This document shows positions 1 to 8,919 of a DNA stretch of 60,344 bases, piece by piece. The DNA lies in assembly GCF_001612825.1 (NCBI RefSeq), contig NZ_BDBE01000008.1, positions 1 through 60,344 of the forward strand, given 5' to 3'. Position 1 is the first letter of the stretch. Each line of letters begins with the position of its first letter. The notes under the pieces were generated by a model. The model had not been told where the DNA came from. It made no database searches and was given only the letters and a program-made list of their open reading frames with translations. Both the position numbers and the translations under genes were made by a program. This DNA is from Nocardia caishijiensis NBRC 108228. Lineage in GTDB: Bacteria > Actinomycetota > Actinomycetes > Mycobacteriales > Mycobacteriaceae.

Positions 1-23
1 AAAAACACAGCTAGACTCGCCCC

Positions 24-881
24 GTGCGTCCTGCCCCACGGGTCGGCGGCGTCGGGGCGGGTATAGATCCGGCACGACCGCCGACGATCCCCCTCCGCCC
101 CCTGCGTTTCCGCGAACTGCTCGACGAGCCATTCGCCCTGATCCAGGCCAACATCCGCCCCCTGTCCGCGCTCGCAGGCGCGACGCTCGTCCTGGCCGTC
201 CTCGGTGTGCTCGGCACGACGGGCCTGGTCTCCCACCTCACCGACGGCTCCGACGCGGGCACCGGGTGGGCGGTGGTGCTGGCGACGGCCGCGTTCGGTT
301 GGCTGTCCCGGTTGGTGTTGCGTGGGGTGAGCATCGCCGTGTCGGTGGCCGACTTGTCCGGAACACCCACCGACCTCAGGTCCGGGATCCGCACGGCAGC
401 GCACCACGGCGGACCGCTGGTGATCGCGCAGATCATGTTCTCGCTCATCGGCATCGGTGTGCTCACGGTCGGCAGCCTGCTGATCATCACCTATCCCCTC
501 GCGCTGATCTGGTTGTCGAATCTGCGCGCGCGCCGGTTCGTCGTCGAGCCGACGATCATCGCCGAGCACACCGGTTACCGGGCGGCGGTTGCCCGCTCGA
601 AAGACCTGGTCGAGGGCGCCGCTTGGACCATCGGTGGCCTGTGGCTCACCCAGCGGCTGCTGTTCGGCGTGCTCGCTGTGCCCGCGTTCGGTATCCCCTT
701 CTTCCTGTCCGACTTCTCCGGCACCCACCGGTGGGCGTTCATCACGTTGGTGGTTGGCGGTGTGCTGCTGGTGGTGACGGTCGCCGAGATCGTCGAGGCG
801 ACCAGCCGGGTGCTCTGCTATGTCGACCGCCGCTGTGTCCGCGAGGGACTCGACATCCACATTCCGGGTGAGAGCCGATGA
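24..881 (+). CDS. multi-pass membrane protein, glycerophosphodiester phosphodiesterase membrane-domain-like (possibly 5'-truncated)
   Basis: 285-residue integral membrane protein with about five hydrophobic segments (roughly residues 48-70, 81-106, 132-165, 203-228 and 237-262). It has the family-like opening IPLRPLRFRELLDEPF and the closing YVDRRCVREGLDI. No catalytic motif is visible, and the biochemical role is unknown. It is the first gene of a MoxR/DUF58 locus and overlaps the next gene by ATGA, so the two are probably co-translated. The GTG at 24 has no clear ribosome binding site and an in-frame TAG sits at 12-14, inside the suspicious terminal sequence of the window. The true N-terminus may therefore be missing. 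Confidence 0.7.
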   Translation: MRPAPRVGGVGAGIDPARPPTIPLRPLRFRELLDEPFALIQANIRPLSALAGATLVLAVLGVLGTTGLVSHLTDGSDAGTGWAVVLATAAFGWLSRLVLRGVSIAVSVADLSGTPTDLRSGIRTAAHHGGPLVIAQIMFSLIGIGVLTVGSLLIITYPLALIWLSNLRARRFVVEPTIIAEHTGYRAAVARSKDLVEGAAWTIGGLWLTQRLLFGVLAVPAFGIPFFLSDFSGTHRWAFITLVVGGVLLVVTVAEIVEATSRVLCYVDRRCVREGLDIHIPGESR

Positions 882-1894
882 ACGACAACCACTTCGGTCC
901 CCCGCCGCCGCCCCGTCTCGGCCCGGCCGCCGACCATCGCGCCGAGGCCGAGAACGCCGCGGGGCGCCGCGATTTCGACCGGGCCGTGCGGGAACGGTTC
1001 CGCGCGGTGCTGCGTGGTCTGGAGCAGAACGGCAGCCTGCCGGTCCGCCGGTCGCGCACCGCGCGGGAAACCGCCGCCGACGCGACCCTCGCGCTCCCAC
1101 CGGAGCGGTCCGCCGAATTGCATCCGGCGGCGAGCACTTTCGACGAGGTCGTCTACGGTGGCCGCCGCGCCACCGAGGACGAATACCGGCATCTCGAATA
1201 CGCCGACCGATACTCCCAGCACGCGCCGCCGCCGGTCGACGAACCGGTCGACATCGAGATCGTCGACACCGAACCCGCACCGCGCAGGCAACTTCCGTCG
1301 CTGCCCGCGATCCTGCGCAATCCCCGCTTCTGGGCCGTTCTCGCGGGCATCCTGTTCCTCGGTGTGCTGCTGTACGCGGGCCTGCAGTCCTGCGGCGCCC
1401 CGAACGCACCCACTCCGCCCGACGCGCCACCTGACATCGACAGCCCACCCGATCGCCCCGACGACCTCCCCGATCCCGTCGGCAGCGATTCGATTTTCAG
1501 CACCATGCCGGGCTGGCTGACCTACGGCGGACTGCAACTGCTCATCGCCTTCGCCGTCGTGGTGTGGTGGCGGGCCCGCAGGCGCGGCGCGCTGGTCGGC
1601 GAACCGCGCCCGGTGGAAGTGGCCGCCAACGAGCTGCTCGCCGGGCAGGCCGGGCTGTACCGCCGCTCCGGCGACGTGGCCTATGTGGCCCACATCCTGC
1701 GCTCGGCGACCCTGCGCCGAATCCGCCCGCGCCTCGGCGAACAGTCCGACGACCAACTCGTCGCGACCATCGCCACCCGCCTCAACACGCCGCCATCCCG
1801 AATCGGCACCGTACTGTTCGGCCCGGTGCCCGACGAAACCACCCTGTACCACGTTGCCGCACACCTCGAATGGATCGAGACGGAGCTCGGTTGA
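878..1894 (+). CDS. composite DUF4129-like / DUF4350-like membrane protein
   Basis: 338 residues. Residues about 20-110 look like the cytoplasmic C-terminal domain of DUF4129 proteins (FDRAVRERFRAVLRGLE, then TFDEVVYGGRRAT). A TM segment (151-170), a short Pro/Asp linker (174-202), a second TM (215-230) and a C-terminal part (YRRSGDVAYVAHILRSATLR) resemble the two ends of a DUF4350 protein. In relatives these are normally two separate genes between the upstream membrane protein and moxR. Here the DUF4129 N-terminal TM and the central DUF4350 domain are absent. The TGA stop at 1892-1894 lies in the outer tip of the inserted IS605-type element, so a few original C-terminal residues were probably lost. 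The family assignment is from memory of motifs. Confidence 0.65.
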   Translation: MNDNHFGPPPPPRLGPAADHRAEAENAAGRRDFDRAVRERFRAVLRGLEQNGSLPVRRSRTARETAADATLALPPERSAELHPAASTFDEVVYGGRRATEDEYRHLEYADRYSQHAPPPVDEPVDIEIVDTEPAPRRQLPSLPAILRNPRFWAVLAGILFLGVLLYAGLQSCGAPNAPTPPDAPPDIDSPPDRPDDLPDPVGSDSIFSTMPGWLTYGGLQLLIAFAVVVWWRARRRGALVGEPRPVEVAANELLAGQAGLYRRSGDVAYVAHILRSATLRRIRPRLGEQSDDQLVATIATRLNTPPSRIGTVLFGPVPDETTLYHVAAHLEWIETELG

Positions 1895-2050
1895 CATCTC
1901 CTCGTCCTGACGGACGCGGATTCCTGCTTCATCATCAGCTGCCAGAAAGGAGAACTCCTATGCGGACTTACACCGACTCCACAGGCGTTTCATCTCTCTG
2001 CCAGCCCGGCAGCGAGGATATTGCGAGCGGCGTTCACATCGCGGTCATGG
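1891..2050 (-). ncRNA. predicted right-end guide RNA (omega/reRNA) of the tnpB element
   Basis: TnpB nucleases use an RNA made from the 3' end of tnpB through the right end of the element. Its guide is the flanking DNA just beyond the element. Here that RNA would run on the minus strand through the 1903-1916 hairpin, and the guide would be the flank starting near 1890 (the end of the composite gene). Position and transcription are inferred from family biology; the 5' boundary is arbitrary. Confidence 0.35.
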
Positions 2051-2976
2051 ACCACACCGCAACGTCGGCACGTCCACTCCCGCACGCTCAACAGCAGCTT
2101 CTCCCCCAGAGCGCCGCAGTGCGAACACACTCGGGTCGACGGATACCAGCGATCCACCACAAGTACCTCTCGGCCGTACCAGTCGGCCTTGTACTCGAGC
2201 ATGGTGCGAAATTGACGCCAACTCGCGTCCGAGATCGCCCGAGCGAGAGTGTGATTAGCGACCATGTTCCGTACCGTCAAGTCCTCGATCGCAACCGCTT
2301 GGTTGTCGCGGATCAGCCTCGTGGACAGTTTGCGCAGGAAGTCGATTCGCCGGTCGGAGCGCTCGTGGCGCGGATTGGTGATCGTCTCGCCCGTGGACAG
2401 CGCGGCCAGGGAATTGAGACCGAGGTCCACGCCGACGGTATTCGCCGAGACCGGCAGCGCGGTGATCTTTTCTTCGACGAGCAGGGACACGAACCACCGG
2501 CCCGCACTGTCACGAGAGACCGTCACGGTCGATGGCGCCGCACCCTCGGGCAATACTCGCGACCAACGAATGTCGAGTGGCTCGGTCATCTTCGCCAGGG
2601 TGAGTTGTCCCTCGCGCCAGCGGAACCCGGATCGGGTGTACTCGGCCGAGGCTCGCGACCGCTTGCGCGACTTGAACCTGGGGTAGTGGGCACGCTTGGC
2701 GAAGAACGCCGCGAATGCCGCCTGCTGATGCCGCAACGGCACCGACGACACTTCGTTCAGGAACGCGAGATCCTCGGACCTCTTCCATCCGGTCAGTTCG
2801 GCGGAAGCCTGCACATACGTTGTGGACTTCGACTCGGTGGCATACCGCCGCTGGCGTGCATCGAGAGCTTTGTTCCACACCACACGCACGCACCCGAACG
2901 TGCGCGACAGCTCCGCAGCCTGCTCGTGCGAGGGGTAGCAGCGAAACTTGTACGCCCGCTTCACCACCTTCCCCAT
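1990..2976 (-). CDS. tnpB: IS605 OrfB/TnpB RNA-guided nuclease, internally shortened
   Basis: 328-residue TnpB. The N-terminal domain (residues 1-180) contains YPRFKSRKRS and EPLDIRWSRVLPEGA. The RuvC-like nuclease has Asp184 (GVDLGLNSLA), Glu231 (VAIEDL) and Asp313 (HDRDVNAARN). A four-cysteine zinc finger (C284, C287, C303, C306) lies before the last motif. All three catalytic acids are present. Relatives usually carry about 45 more residues of charged helix between NPRH and DFLRKLSTRL. Here NPRHE runs directly into RSDRRIDFL, so an in-frame internal deletion is likely. Activity is therefore doubtful. No tnpA lies nearby. Confidence 0.85.
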   Translation of the reverse strand: MGKVVKRAYKFRCYPSHEQAAELSRTFGCVRVVWNKALDARQRRYATESKSTTYVQASAELTGWKRSEDLAFLNEVSSVPLRHQQAAFAAFFAKRAHYPRFKSRKRSRASAEYTRSGFRWREGQLTLAKMTEPLDIRWSRVLPEGAAPSTVTVSRDSAGRWFVSLLVEEKITALPVSANTVGVDLGLNSLAALSTGETITNPRHERSDRRIDFLRKLSTRLIRDNQAVAIEDLTVRNMVANHTLARAISDASWRQFRTMLEYKADWYGREVLVVDRWYPSTRVCSHCGALGEKLLLSVREWTCRRCGVVHDRDVNAARNILAAGLAER

Positions 2977-3062
2977 CTCTCACACAATACTGTGCACATC
3001 TGTAAAGAAAGGGGGATGGCGCTTCCTCCCGACCTAGAAGAGCGGGTACCCGCGCCGAACTA

Positions 3063-4052
<990 letters not shown>

Positions 4053-4054
4053 CG

Positions 4055-5350
4055 GTGGTCGTCACAGGTCGGTTCGCGCTGCTCGCCGCTGCGGCGGGTG
4101 CGCTGGTGATGTTCGGCGTCCCGTCGTTCGGTGGCGTGCTCGGCGCGAGCGCGCTGCTGCTCGTGGTGCTGCTGATCGATGTGGCACTGGCCGCCCGCCC
4201 CGGCGAGCTGACGGTGACGCGCGAACCGTTGACCGTCGTCCGGCTCGGCCGGGAGGCGGAAGTCGAACTGGCCGTGACCAATACGGGCTCGACGACAGCT
4301 CGCGGTCTGCTGTGGGACGCGTGGCCCGAGAGCGCGCGCGCCGAATACCGCACTCGCCGGGTGACTTTGGCACCGAATACCCGAATCCGATTCCGTACCA
4401 GGCTGAATCCGGTGTATCGCGGTGACCGGGTGGCCGGTCCGGTGACCCTGCGACTGCTCGGACCGCTCGGCATGGCCGGACGGCAGGCCCGCGTCGAGGC
4501 ACCCGCGCGCGTGCGCGCGCTGCCCGCCTTCCGCAGCGAACGTCTGCTGCGGTCGAAGGTGAAGCGACTGCACCACCTCGAGGGGCGCAATGTCGCCAAC
4601 ACCCGTGGTCAGGGCACCGAATTCGATTCGTTCCGGGAGTACGTGACCGGCGACGACGTACGCAGCATCGACTGGCGGGCCACCGCACGCGCCACCGATG
4701 TGCTCGTGCGCACCTGGCGGCCCGAACGCAACCGGCACATGCTCATGGTGCTCGACACCGGCCGGGTCAGCGCGGGGCGAGTGGGTGATGGCACCCGGCT
4801 GGACTGTGCGATCGAAGCCGCCCTGCTGCTCGGCGGGCTGGCAGGCGCGGCGGGCGACACCGTCGACCTGCTGGCCTACGACCGCTCGGTGCGTGCGGAG
4901 GTGACCGGAGCCGGTGGCGCGGGACTGCCGATGAAACTCATGCACACCCTCGCCGGGGTCACCCCGCGGCTTGTGGATACCGACACCGACGGCCTGGTTC
5001 GCACCGTGCTGGCCCGGGTGCGCAGGCGGGCGCTGATCGTGTGGTTCACCAGTCTGGACGGACCGACGGTCAGCGAACACCTGCTGCCCGCACTGCCGAC
5101 ACTCACCCGACGGCACCGGGTGCTGGTCGTCTCGGTGACCGACCCCGACATCGCCGCCGCCGCTCGCGACCGGGAAACCGCCGATGCCGTCTACACCTCG
5201 GCCGCCGCCGAGACCGTGCTTGCCGAGCGTGCGGTGGTACGGGAATCCCTGCGCAGGCGCGGGGTCGCGGTGGTCACCGCGGCGCCGGATCAGCTGCCGG
5301 AGGCGCTGGCCGACGAGTACCTCGAGCTCAAGCGGTCCGGCTCGCTCTGA
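4055..5350 (+). CDS. DUF58 domain protein (MoxR partner)
   Basis: 431 residues. Two N-terminal hydrophobic stretches (about 5-45) are followed by a beta-rich region and the DUF58 core (GTEFDSFREYVTGDDVRSIDWR). A VWA-like C-terminal half follows. The position where MIDAS-type proteins have DxSxS reads DTGRV, so metal binding by that site is doubtful. It starts with GTG 2 bp after moxR and is almost certainly co-transcribed with it. It converges with the RDD gene. Its membrane-anchored role with MoxR is inferred from the family; its substrate is unknown. Confidence 0.9.
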   Translation: MVVTGRFALLAAAAGALVMFGVPSFGGVLGASALLLVVLLIDVALAARPGELTVTREPLTVVRLGREAEVELAVTNTGSTTARGLLWDAWPESARAEYRTRRVTLAPNTRIRFRTRLNPVYRGDRVAGPVTLRLLGPLGMAGRQARVEAPARVRALPAFRSERLLRSKVKRLHHLEGRNVANTRGQGTEFDSFREYVTGDDVRSIDWRATARATDVLVRTWRPERNRHMLMVLDTGRVSAGRVGDGTRLDCAIEAALLLGGLAGAAGDTVDLLAYDRSVRAEVTGAGGAGLPMKLMHTLAGVTPRLVDTDTDGLVRTVLARVRRRALIVWFTSLDGPTVSEHLLPALPTLTRRHRVLVVSVTDPDIAAAARDRETADAVYTSAAAETVLAERAVVRESLRRRGVAVVTAAPDQLPEALADEYLELKRSGSL

Positions 5351-5442
5351 GTTGTGGACAGCCGGAGTTTCCACCGGCACTCACAGTTCATGCACCGATT
5401 CACCAACAGGTTGTCCACAGGGCGAGCCTGTGGAGAACTTCT
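5351..5442. promoter_or_regulatory. convergent intergenic gap with two DnaA-box-like sequences
   Basis: Between the convergent stops of the DUF58 and RDD genes are TTGTCCACA (5411-5419) and, on the other strand, a one-mismatch copy (about 5354-5362). They match the DnaA box consensus TTRTNCACA but lie about 31 kb from oriC. Whether DnaA binds here is not known. Confidence 0.4.
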
Positions 5443-6189
5443 TCAGCGCAGCGAAAGCTGCTGGCGCCGAGCCAGAATCGCGCCGATCACGTGGTACGGG
5501 GGATAACCGGCGGGCACCTGGGTGCGGACCGCCGCGCACATCGACTCGGCCAGTTTCGTCCCCAGGTGGTGCTGGGCGGCCGGGGTGAGGGTGCGCAGCC
5601 TGGTGAGGTACTGGCGTGCGGCCGTCGCGAGGTCGTCGGACAGGCCGGTCGGGTCGAGCTGCGCCGCCCAGCCGGTGAGCCACGGTGGAGCGGCCGCCAG
5701 CGCGGGCCGGGGAAGCTGCTGACGGGTGTGCACAACCACCGTGCCCGCGAGCACGTCGCCCACGCGCCTGCCCTCGCGGGAGCACAGCGAGGTGATCACC
5801 GCGACCGCGCCGAAGCCACCGAGCATCCAGAAGTCGACGATCGCCCCGGCCAGACCACGGGTGAGCGCGTGCCGGAAGTCGGTCGGACCGGCATCGGTGC
5901 GGACGACCCGCAGCCCGAACGCCATCTTCCCCAACGACCTTCCCCGCGTGAGAGTTTCGCTGCACACCGGATAGCCGACCAGCACGGTCACGACGGTGAC
6001 CACCCCGAGCACCGAGAACCACGCCTCGTCGGCGGAGGCCGAGAACAGGACGAGCATTCCGGCATAGAACAGGCAGATGGCCAGCGTCAGTTGCAGCATC
6101 ACGTCGAGCAGGAAGGCGCCCGCACGGCTGGGGATACGCGCGATGGGAAGTTCGAGCGCCACGGCTTCGCCGGTGGTGAATTCGGCCAT
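5443..6189 (-). CDS. RDD-family membrane protein
   Basis: 248 residues. The RDD domain starts near residue 14 (ALELPIARIPSRAGAFLLDVML) and has three or so TM helices, a GRSLGKMAFGLRVVRTD motif and a GRRVGDVLAGTVVVHTR motif. A soluble C-terminal tail follows. The start is ATG at 6189; a longer upstream reading frame is only a shadow of the divergent gene. The start codon is only 18 bp from that of the divergent SpoIIM-like gene. RDD/SpoIIM pairs next to MoxR-DUF58 occur in mycobacteria too, so this is a conserved functional neighbourhood of unknown role. Confidence 0.9.
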   Translation of the reverse strand: MAEFTTGEAVALELPIARIPSRAGAFLLDVMLQLTLAICLFYAGMLVLFSASADEAWFSVLGVVTVVTVLVGYPVCSETLTRGRSLGKMAFGLRVVRTDAGPTDFRHALTRGLAGAIVDFWMLGGFGAVAVITSLCSREGRRVGDVLAGTVVVHTRQQLPRPALAAAPPWLTGWAAQLDPTGLSDDLATAARQYLTRLRTLTPAAQHHLGTKLAESMCAAVRTQVPAGYPPYHVIGAILARRQQLSLR

Positions 6190-6207
6190 GTGGCTAGCAT
6201 TCCCGAT
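6190..6207. promoter_or_regulatory. 18-bp divergent start region, probably leaderless promoter
   Basis: Only 18 bp separate the divergent ATG codons of the RDD and SpoIIM-like genes. For the plus strand, TAGCAT at 6195-6200 ends 7 bp before ATG 6208. That is the geometry of a -10 element for a leaderless actinobacterial mRNA. No Shine-Dalgarno fits in this space. Confidence 0.4.
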
Positions 6208-7233
6208 ATGGACACCGATGCCTACAGCTGGGCGCGTCAACGGTCGTGGTATCGGCTGGATCAACTGGTCCGTCAGCGCAGGCTCACCGGGGCCGAGGCC
6301 GACGAACTGATCGCCCTGTACCGCTCGGCGTCGCAGCAGTTGGCCAAACTGCAGGGCCATCGCGCCGACCCGGAGGTGCTCGCCGGACTCAGCGCCCTGC
6401 TCGCTCGCGCGCGGGGTCGCGTGCTCGCGGCCCGTTCCCAGCCGTGGCGCGAGATCGGCCGGTTCTTCACCAGGGGCTTTCCGGCGGCTGTGTACAGAGC
6501 GTGGCCGTGGTGGTTGGGGACAACCGCGATCTTCCTGCTCGTCAGCACGGTGATCGCGGTGCTTGTGGACAACTCCGCGAGCGCCCGCGAGGCCCTGGGG
6601 ATTCCCGAGGGCGACCTCTCGATCATCACCGGACCTGGGGGTTCGTTCGAAACCTACTACTCCGAACACCCCAACGACGCCTTCGCGGCCAAGGTGTGGA
6701 CCCACAATTCCTGGGTGTCGGCGATCGCCCTGTTCACCGGGGTGCTGATCCTCCCGGCTGTGTATGCCCTGTTCATGAACGCGCTGAATCTGGGGATAAC
6801 CGGTGGATTGATGGCCGACGCCGGTCGGCTCGACTCGTTCTTCGGTTTCATCCTTCCCCACGGCACGCTCGAACTCACCGCACTGTTCGTGGCGGGGGGT
6901 GTCGGCCTGAAGCTCGGCTGGACGCTGGTCGATCCCGGGCGGCGCAGCCGGGCCGCCGCGATGGCACGGCAGGGCCGGGCCACTGCCACGGTCGCGCTCG
7001 GTCTGGTCGTGGTGCTGCTGGTGTGTGGGCTGCTCGAGGGCTTCGTGACGCCGAGCGGCCTGCCCGCGCCGATGCGCATCGCCCTGGGATTCCTGGCCGA
7101 GGGATTGTTCCTCGCCTACGTGTTCGTGGTCGGACGCCGGGTCGCCGAGGAGCAGGACGCCGCCGCGGCGCTGCCCGAGGCGATGCCGGATCCGGCTCTG
7201 CGATGGCTGCCGAATGCCCCCGCACGGGTGTGA
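6208..7233 (+). CDS. stage II sporulation protein M-like membrane protein
   Basis: 341 residues with a helical cytoplasmic N-terminus (1-90). About five TM helices follow, with the family-typical stretch LFMNALNLGITGGLMAD and FGFILPHGTLELTALFVAGG. SpoIIM belongs to the DUF95 family. In non-sporulating actinobacteria the protein is of unknown function and travels with MoxR/DUF58/RDD genes, as here. ATG 6208 is preferred because the conserved MDTDAYSW opening starts there and a -10-like element lies 7 bp upstream. Confidence 0.88.
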   Translation: MDTDAYSWARQRSWYRLDQLVRQRRLTGAEADELIALYRSASQQLAKLQGHRADPEVLAGLSALLARARGRVLAARSQPWREIGRFFTRGFPAAVYRAWPWWLGTTAIFLLVSTVIAVLVDNSASAREALGIPEGDLSIITGPGGSFETYYSEHPNDAFAAKVWTHNSWVSAIALFTGVLILPAVYALFMNALNLGITGGLMADAGRLDSFFGFILPHGTLELTALFVAGGVGLKLGWTLVDPGRRSRAAAMARQGRATATVALGLVVVLLVCGLLEGFVTPSGLPAPMRIALGFLAEGLFLAYVFVVGRRVAEEQDAAAALPEAMPDPALRWLPNAPARV

Positions 7234-7902
7234 TCACGCATCTGTACGTGCATTTGTGCGGCAGGCAACTCCGAGCACACCTCGGCTGTGAGCCCACTGG
7301 GCAATCGACAGCTACGCAAGGTTACGAGTTGGTGAACTCCCCCGATTTGAGTTCCGCTGGCCGCAGCGAGTCGAGCTCGAGCTGCGGCCAGCGTTGCCGT
7401 TAACTGTACACAATCGTTATGCCCATGCAACCCCCAACGCGCAGGTTAGGGGTATCGAATGCGGCTCCGCGAAGGCGTGTGAAGTGCGCGGTCTCCACAA
7501 GTACAGCTAACTCCTGGCGCTTCGCGAGGACAGCCGTCACGCGCACCGGGAATTCACCTTCGGCAAACCTGGGACCGTCAGTCCCATGCGTTCGGCAGGA
7601 CAGTTGCCGCGGGTTGCCCGGATGCCCGAACAGATCCGCGACATAGTCGATCACCTGCGACAATGACAACCGAATTTCGGTTTGCGCGATTCTCGACGCT
7701 TTAAAAGAAACCTTAAGTTTGTTTACAAGGCTGCAAACATGATCGACAACTAGCAATCAGGTCGAATCACCTGCCATACAGCAACTTACTGCGCGGCTGA
7801 CAAGTTGCGCAGAGCCCGCCGAACGGCGCGAGACGGGCAGTGAAACAGCTGGAAGACGGCTCGATTTCCGCGCTGTGATCTTCGCCTCATCGGCCCGCGA
7901 GG
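7234..7902. other. gene-poor 669-bp interval
   Basis: I see no convincing gene. A perfect 12-bp-stem hairpin (7356-7367 / 7381-7392), 123 bp past the SpoIIM-like stop, could be a terminator. The segment about 7660-7790 is visibly AT-richer than the rest of the window. A minus-strand frame at 7400-7756 stays open for 118 codons from TTG, but it has no recognisable domain and no good ribosome binding site. It may be a decayed gene. Confidence 0.5.
7356..7392 (+). terminator. hairpin downstream of SpoIIM-like gene
   Basis: GCTGGCCGCAGC and GCTGCGGCCAGC form a perfect 12-bp stem around a 13-nt loop. No U-run follows, as is common for actinobacterial terminators. Its role is inferred from position only. 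Confidence 0.4.
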
Positions 7903-8562
7903 GTGAACCCCTACGATGACGAGATGACCGGGGTCAAGGACCGTTTGCTCAGCGTCGTCGCCGACCAGCTCGGCAATCCGCACGGACCACTCGGCAAGGT
8001 GGTTGCCTTCGCGCTCAACCGGGGGAACAAACGCGCCATCGCCGGTGCCGTCGACGGCACCGCCGCGGCCGCGGGCGCGGAGGTGGCCGATATCGGGTTC
8101 GGGGGCGGCGCCGGTCTGGCGCTGTTGCTCGAGCGGGTGGGCGCCGACGGTGTGGTCCACGGCATCGAACCGTCGCCCGACATGATCGCGCGCGCCCGCG
8201 GCACCTATGCCATGGAGGTGGCCGAGGATCGGCTGATGCTCACCGAGGGCACCCTCACCGCCTTGCCGTTGCCCGATGCGAGCCTGGACGCGGCGATCAC
8301 GGTGAACACCATCTACTTCCTCGACGATCTGCCTGCCGCGTGCACCGAACTCGACCGTGTGCTCCGGCCGGGCGGCACCGCCGTGATCGGCGTCGGCGAT
8401 CCCGACGGGATGGCCCGAATGCCCTTCACCCCTTATGGATTCAGGCTGCGTCCGGTCGCCGAGGTGGTCGGAGCCCTGTCGGGAGCGGGCTTCACCGTCG
8501 AACAGCGTACCCTCCCCGGGCCGCCGTTCCCCTTCCATCTGCTCGTGGCACGCAAGGAGTGA
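7903..8562 (+). CDS. class I SAM-dependent methyltransferase (UbiE/Methyltransf_11-like)
   Basis: 219 residues. SAM-binding motif I is ADIGFGGGAGLALLLE at about 61-76. An acidic motif II follows (GIEPSPDMIARAR), then a post-motif with NTIYFLDDLPAACTELDRVLRPGG. It fits small-molecule or lipid methyltransferases; the substrate cannot be told. GTG 7903 gives MNPYDDE; ATG 7924 is an alternative, and neither has a strong ribosome binding site. It is a single gene, followed after 14 bp by a strong hairpin. Confidence 0.8.
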   Translation: MNPYDDEMTGVKDRLLSVVADQLGNPHGPLGKVVAFALNRGNKRAIAGAVDGTAAAAGAEVADIGFGGGAGLALLLERVGADGVVHGIEPSPDMIARARGTYAMEVAEDRLMLTEGTLTALPLPDASLDAAITVNTIYFLDDLPAACTELDRVLRPGGTAVIGVGDPDGMARMPFTPYGFRLRPVAEVVGALSGAGFTVEQRTLPGPPFPFHLLVARKE

Positions 8563-8576
8563 GCGTCCCCGGAAAC

Positions 8577-8614
8577 GACAAGAGGCCCGATCCCGTGGGA
8601 TCGAGCCTCTTGTC
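8577..8614. terminator. bidirectional terminator between methyltransferase and tRNA-Leu
   Basis: GACAAGAGGC-CGATCC and GGATCG-GCCTCTTGTC form a long, nearly perfect stem with a 3-5 nt loop. It lies between the convergent 3' ends of the methyltransferase gene and tRNA-Leu and probably serves both. Confidence 0.7.
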
Positions 8615-8619
8615 TCGAG

Positions 8620-8702
8620 TGGGCGAAGGGGGACTTGAACCCCCACGTCCTTACGGACACTGGCACCTGAAGCCAGCGCGTCTGCCATTCCGCCACTCGC
8701 CC
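8620..8702 (-). tRNA. tRNA-Leu (anticodon CAG)
   Basis: Read on the minus strand, a 7-bp acceptor stem GGGCGAG/TTCGCCC, a D arm, an anticodon arm CTGGC-TTCAGGT-GCCAG (anticodon CAG), a class II variable arm and a T arm GGGGGTTCAAGTCCCCC are visible. CCA is not encoded. A tRNA-Leu beside fhaA is also the arrangement in mycobacteria. Confidence 0.95.
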
Positions 8703-8919
8703 GAGCGACTGGAAAAATCTAACATGCCCTCCGGGTGAAAATAAAATCGGGCCGCTGACCTGCGGTGATGCGACGCCTTCCGGCTCGGGAACCGGGGCGC
8801 CGCGCCGGGAGTTACCTGGTAGGAGGATCGTGGATATCATGCAAGGAACGTGGTCGGGTTCGGACACGCCGTAAAGGGCACTCCGACTGGACGGACACGC
8901 GCACCGAAGGGAGGGCTTG

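Larger units (their letters stand above)
1891..3053 (-). mobile_element. IS200/IS605-family element with tnpB only
   Basis: The element lies between the 3' end of the composite DUF4129/DUF4350 gene and moxR, with tnpB on the minus strand. The right end, read on the minus strand, has a small hairpin (CGTCC/GGACG, plus-strand 1903-1916) followed by AGGAGATGTCAA at 1902-1891. This is the usual right-end layout of IS605-type elements. The left end lies upstream of tnpB, somewhere between 2977 and 3060, and contains a 12-bp palindrome (3042-3053). Its exact limit cannot be fixed by eye. No tnpA (Y1 transposase) is present, so mobility would need a helper in trans. Confidence 0.75.

Noticed and set aside
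7400..7756. 118-codon minus-strand gene
   Set aside because: TTG start, no ribosome binding site and no recognisable domain; mentioned only as a possible relic.
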